The position numbers were made by a program, and so were the translations under genes. From JAGUXG01 sp043798435 (GTDB lineage: Bacteria; UBA9089; UBA9088; JAGUXG01), in contig JAZDOR010000155.1 of NCBI GenBank assembly GCA_043798435.1, forward strand, positions 1 through 16,553: DNA of 16,553 nt. Reading direction: 5' to 3'. Within the stretch, counting starts at the first letter, position 1, and each line of letters starts with the position of its first letter. Under the pieces are notes generated by a model that worked only from the letters and a program-made list of their open reading frames with translations, was not told where the DNA came from and made no database searches. Shown piece by piece: positions 13,412 to 16,553 of the stretch.

Positions 13412-16400
13412 TTACCTCACCTCCACAGTAAAGCTGACTGTGCCTGACTCTGCTGGGGCAACCTCAGGGATTATCCACTTTATCTTTGTGGCTTCTTGGC
13501 TTAATCCTGTCTGCCAATGGTCAATCACCCAATAATTAACTATGGACTGTGGACTATAGACTATGGACTTTCCTATGGACTGTGGACTATGGACTATGGA
13601 CTTTCCTATGGACTGTGGACTATGGACTATGGACAATTTCACATTTTCCGGCAACACATCAATGATATTGACATCCGTTGCTGTGCCTGAGCCTTCATTG
13701 GTGTAAGTGATGGTATAGGTTATTTGTTGACCGGAAAGGATAACTTTTTTATCTGCCTGTTTGTGGAGGATTATATTGGGAGAAAGATTTTCCTCATGAG
13801 AGGTATGGGTTGTAAGTAATCGTATGGTATCGAACCAGAACGATTCTACACCTTGTTCCTGGCCTTTAAGATATAGCCTAAGATAGGATGCTGCCTGGGG
13901 AGATGTGGCCTCTATTTCATAGCAATCATAAGAGCAGGTTACATCTATCTCTTTTACATTCATACAAATCTCGTTTTTATCTGAATTATACCAGGTGATC
14001 TTAAGCCTTGGATTTTCATTGCCTGGCGCTTGCCTTTTAATATAAGCGGAAAAACGATAGCTTTTATTTGGAGTAACTGGTATAAAATTGCTATACATAC
14101 TACTATTACCTATTATCCTAACAGCACAATTTGGAAAATCAGCACATTTTCCACCCTGAACATGCGAACCATCAGTTGAATATGAAGGGGTCTGGCCTGT
14201 ATAATACCAGCCATCTGGGAAGCTATTGTTGTCTTCATCCTTCTCAAAGCTATCAAAATAGACCACCTTATATCTTGTATTCCAAAAATGGTCAGCCATT
14301 ATGGGAAAACCAGATTCATCACCACGCCAAGAGACGCATACTGCGCCTAAGGCCCCAGGCTTGCCAACAACAAACTCACTCCAACTCCTTGTATTCTCTA
14401 AATTTCTATAGGGGGCGACAAAATAATCAAATCCCTTTTCTCTAAAAAACCTTGTTGCAGCCTCCATCTGGGCGAGCCAATCATCTGAATACCACCATAT
14501 GTTCATGATCGCGTCATTGCCTATCATGTCATTTTCAACTGCCTCAGCCATCCTTCCTCTGGCTCCTCCATAGTAAATCTGATAATTCTCTATACCACCA
14601 TTATGATAAGGGGAAAGCATATCGTTCCACATCACTACTCGACAATCTGGATCAAGAGATTTAACATACCCTTCCACTTTGTTTAACCATTCTGCTATGA
14701 GTTCTGCATTACTCATATTCCTTTTCACATTCCTACTATCTCTGTTGAATCCCCTAATTTCGTCTGACTGGAGATTTATTATCTTTGGATTCAAATATGT
14801 GGTGATATTGCTGAGGGCTGGATAATATCTCTCTGTGTATAGCCTGGGCTCAGAGACGCAATTTGGCTGATTGTAGTTGTGATCTCTATTCCAGTAAAAG
14901 ACGCTGTCATAGCTTACAAGGACTGTTTCAGTTGATTTTATCGTGCCAGAGGGAATTCTATGTATCTGGCAGGATTGGAGTTCCTCGTCAAAAATATCGG
15001 CTGTCTCTCCATCTACAATCCCATAATCTATGCCATTTGTGTAAGTAATGGTCTTATCAAGATTGGTAATCTCTATATCAGTTCCCTCAGTCCTGATAAC
15101 ATTTTTTAATGAACCATTCAGGCACCAGACCTTAAGATTGTCTATCCAGAATCTTCCATGACCTGGCTCTGCTATGCGAGAATAGATATAGATAGGACCA
15201 AGATGCGATGTATTACTTCCTGTTTTTATACATACACCTACTTTTCTCCAGGTGCTTGTTCCATAATCGCCAAAAATACTTTGAATGGTATATGCAGAAT
15301 TATCATTACACCTGCTATAAAATGTAATCTGTGGTTGGCATCCTCCTATATCGAGAGACTTGATCCATGCTGTTATAAGGTAAATGCTATCTGGCTTAGC
15401 ACCGTCAATTTGTGTTGCGAGAGTAACATAAGCACTACTCATACTCCCACTACCTAACATATCAGGGGCCTCTAATCTCATAGAATAGCTGCCGTTTATG
15501 GATGTGGTATTGTCCCTTGTCCATGTTGCTTGTTCATTATTATAAATTGTCCATCCATCCGGGATACCATTTTCATCTCCATCGATCTCAAAATCACCGT
15601 TATATAGGAGATTGGCAAAGGGAATATCAGGAATAGCTATATCATTTTCAAAGGTGAACCTTTCATCTTTTACCCACCAGCCCTCTTTCAAATAGAATGG
15701 CCCAGAATTGTATTTGAGCGAGACAACAGATGGAATAATCTCTATAAATCTCTTAGAGCAATAGTCCATGAGATCCCTCCATCCATCTATCCAGAAATAG
15801 GTATCACGCAAAAAAGGAGATATTTGATACAAAATCGTATTAATCTTCAGCCTTGATAATCCATCAATAACCTCTTTTTGGATATCTGTCATATGATGTA
15901 TATATCCAGCAGGATTCATCCTGGACGATGCATAAGCCACCCTATATTCAAAATCAGGATAGTCTTTAATGGATATTCCCTGGATAGTACTTCCTCCACC
16001 TATCAACTGTAACAATGTCTGCACCCCATAAAAAATTCCATTCGGGGCATTTGCGGCAATGATTATCTCCTGAATAGGATCATTAAAGACCTCTAAGATG
16101 TATCCTTCTTTTTTGATATAGGGTGGGATATCAAGATTCCTTGTTTGAAGAATATCGTTTGTAAAATCGTGCTGGGCTGGATTGCCAAGGATAATCCTCT
16201 TGGTCCCTGGGTATTCCGTATTACCATCTGTTATGGTAAGGTTAATAGAAGAGGAGCCGAACACCTTATCTTTAAGCCATGCAGCTGAAAAATTATACTG
16301 GCTATCTGAGGTATCAACGACGATCACCCAGGTATTGTCCAATTCCATTTCAAAGTTTTTCATCTCTATATGCTGAGGGAGGGGAATGAGTTCTGCAGGC

Positions 16401-16552
16401 AGGTCTAAATCAGCATTACTGGGTAAAGAGAGGGGAATGAGTTCTGCAGGCAGGTCTAAATCAGCATTACTGGGTAAAGAGAGGGGAATGAGTTCTGCAG
16501 GCAGGTCTAAATCAGCATTACTGGGTAAAGAGAGGGGAATGAGTTCTGCAGG
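13412..16552 (-). CDS. large secreted GH20-like glycosidase with two carbohydrate-binding-like domains and a DUF11 tail, 5'-incomplete
   Basis: The first in-window ATG is at 16363 (983 aa), but the frame stays open through the 51-bp repeats to the window edge. The sequence before that Met (ELIPLPQHIE) belongs to the domain, so the real start lies outside. From Met16363: residues 1-125 are a GH20 N-terminal (hexosaminidase-like) domain with IIIAANAPNGIFYGVQTLLQ. A barrel starts near 130 (IKDYPDFEYRV) and resumes after an inserted domain. The catalytic-type Asp-Glu pair is D534-E535 in NLQSDEIRG. A CBM4/9-like jelly roll (NGDFEIDGDENGIPDGW, about 250-412) is inserted in the barrel, and a second lies at about 695-850. 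The DUF11 module (858-983) ends SFTVEVR. GH20 enzymes remove terminal N-acetylhexosamines; the exact substrate is not inferable. Confidence 0.8.
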   Translation of the reverse strand, partial: PAELIPLSLPSNADLDLPAELIPLSLPSNADLDLPAELIPLSLPSNADLDLPAELIPLPQHIEMKNFEMELDNTWVIVVDTSDSQYNFSAAWLKDKVFGSSSINLTITDGNTEYPGTKRIILGNPAQHDFTNDILQTRNLDIPPYIKKEGYILEVFNDPIQEIIIAANAPNGIFYGVQTLLQLIGGGSTIQGISIKDYPDFEYRVAYASSRMNPAGYIHHMTDIQKEVIDGLSRLKINTILYQISPFLRDTYFWIDGWRDLMDYCSKRFIEIIPSVVSLKYNSGPFYLKEGWWVKDERFTFENDIAIPDIPFANLLYNGDFEIDGDENGIPDGWTIYNNEQATWTRDNTTSINGSYSMRLEAPDMLGSGSMSSAYVTLATQIDGAKPDSIYLITAWIKSLDIGGCQPQITFYSRCNDNSAYTIQSIFGDYGTSTWRKVGVCIKTGSNTSHLGPIYIYSRIAEPGHGRFWIDNLKVWCLNGSLKNVIRTEGTDIEITNLDKTITYTNGIDYGIVDGETADIFDEELQSCQIHRIPSGTIKSTETVLVSYDSVFYWNRDHNYNQPNCVSEPRLYTERYYPALSNITTYLNPKIINLQSDEIRGFNRDSRNVKRNMSNAELIAEWLNKVEGYVKSLDPDCRVVMWNDMLSPYHNGGIENYQIYYGGARGRMAEAVENDMIGNDAIMNIWWYSDDWLAQMEAATRFFREKGFDYFVAPYRNLENTRSWSEFVVGKPGALGAVCVSWRGDESGFPIMADHFWNTRYKVVYFDSFEKDEDNNSFPDGWYYTGQTPSYSTDGSHVQGGKCADFPNCAVRIIGNSSMYSNFIPVTPNKSYRFSAYIKRQAPGNENPRLKITWYNSDKNEICMNVKEIDVTCSYDCYEIEATSPQAASYLRLYLKGQEQGVESFWFDTIRLLTTHTSHEENLSPNIILHKQADKKVILSGQQITYTITYTNEGSGTATDVNIIDVLPENVKLSIVHSPQSIGKSIVHSPQSIGKSIVYSPQSIVNYWVIDHWQTGLSQEATKIKWIIPEVAPAESGTVSFTVEVR
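13541..13634. repeat. heptamer array TATGGAC/TGTGGAC, 12 units in three 33-bp blocks
   Basis: There are three blocks of four heptamers (TATGGAC TGTGGAC TATGGAC TATGGAC; one unit is TATAGAC), separated by TTTCC. A 28+5 = 33-bp higher-order unit keeps the frame. It encodes the repeated peptide SIVHSPQSIGK in the loop after LPEN of the DUF11 module. Confidence 0.95.
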
Positions 16553-16553
16553 C
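16381..16553. repeat. 51-bp perfect tandem repeat, at least 3.4 copies, running off the window
   Basis: Three identical 51-bp units (16381-16431, 16432-16482, 16483-16533) are followed by 20 bases of a fourth at the window edge. On the minus strand only one frame is open through the unit. It is the frame of the GH20-like protein and encodes a 17-residue repeat, LPSNADLDLPAELIPLS. The other two minus-strand frames stop in every unit. Confidence 0.97.

Noticed and set aside
13541..13634. CRISPR-like or promoter repeat region
   Set aside because: The array is period 7 with a 33-bp higher order, lies inside an open frame and has no spacers.
16381..16553. CRISPR array
   Set aside because: The 51-bp units are contiguous and identical with no spacers, and they are in frame with a protein.

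Overview
The window looks like one stretch of an AT-rich bacterial chromosome, probably from an uncultivated lineage. Long secreted multidomain proteins, DUF11-type tails and short tandem repeats embedded in genes fit candidate-phylum genomes from groundwater or sediment, but nothing here fixes the taxon. There are two housekeeping genes at the left: trigger factor (tig, + strand, 252-1511) and the molybdopterin enzyme MoaA (minus strand, 1578-2546), which converge. Everything to the right of moaA is on the minus strand and is accessory in character. I saw no rRNA, tRNA or CRISPR array.

Read in transcription order, from the right edge leftwards, the accessory part is a chain of large predicted exported proteins with toxin-antitoxin pairs between them. 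(1) A GH20-like glycosidase (13412 to the window edge) is 5'-incomplete and begins inside a 51-bp tandem repeat. (2) A VapBC-like pair lies at 13356-12728. (3) A signal peptide/beta-propeller/glycosidase-like/DUF11 gene (12690-9114) is split by one extra base near 10910. (4) A second, unrelated-looking VapBC-like pair lies at 9054-8414. (5) A close paralogue of gene 3 (8351-5334) has lost its middle and carries instead a 2-kb segment (5917-7910) with inverted-repeat-like ends and a TPR/membrane protein gene. (6) Two small overlapping ORFs (5332-4933) follow. (7) A secreted FG-GAP/VCBS-like protein gene (4920-3204) is split at an A7 run. (8) An orphan DUF11 tail (2934-3203) comes last.

Four copies of the same C-terminal module, all ending ...SGxVSFT(C/V)EVR-stop, tie the island together. 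In three of the four, a heptanucleotide tandem array sits in the same loop, just after the LPE(N/H) motif. Each array has a different heptamer. In one copy an extra heptamer unit causes a frameshift, and removing it restores the module exactly. A further heptamer family forms hairpins in the moaA-proximal intergenic region. The recurrent combination is an interchangeable tail, non-triplet repeats at a fixed site, broken paralogues and TA pairs between units. This is the most unusual feature of the window and looks like a rapidly rearranging surface-protein locus.

Both VapBC pairs have good sigma70-type promoters with similar spacers. The gaps to the following surface genes are short and show no convincing promoter, so those genes may be co-transcribed with the TA pairs. 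All functional statements are from reading the sequence and family knowledge; no searches were run.
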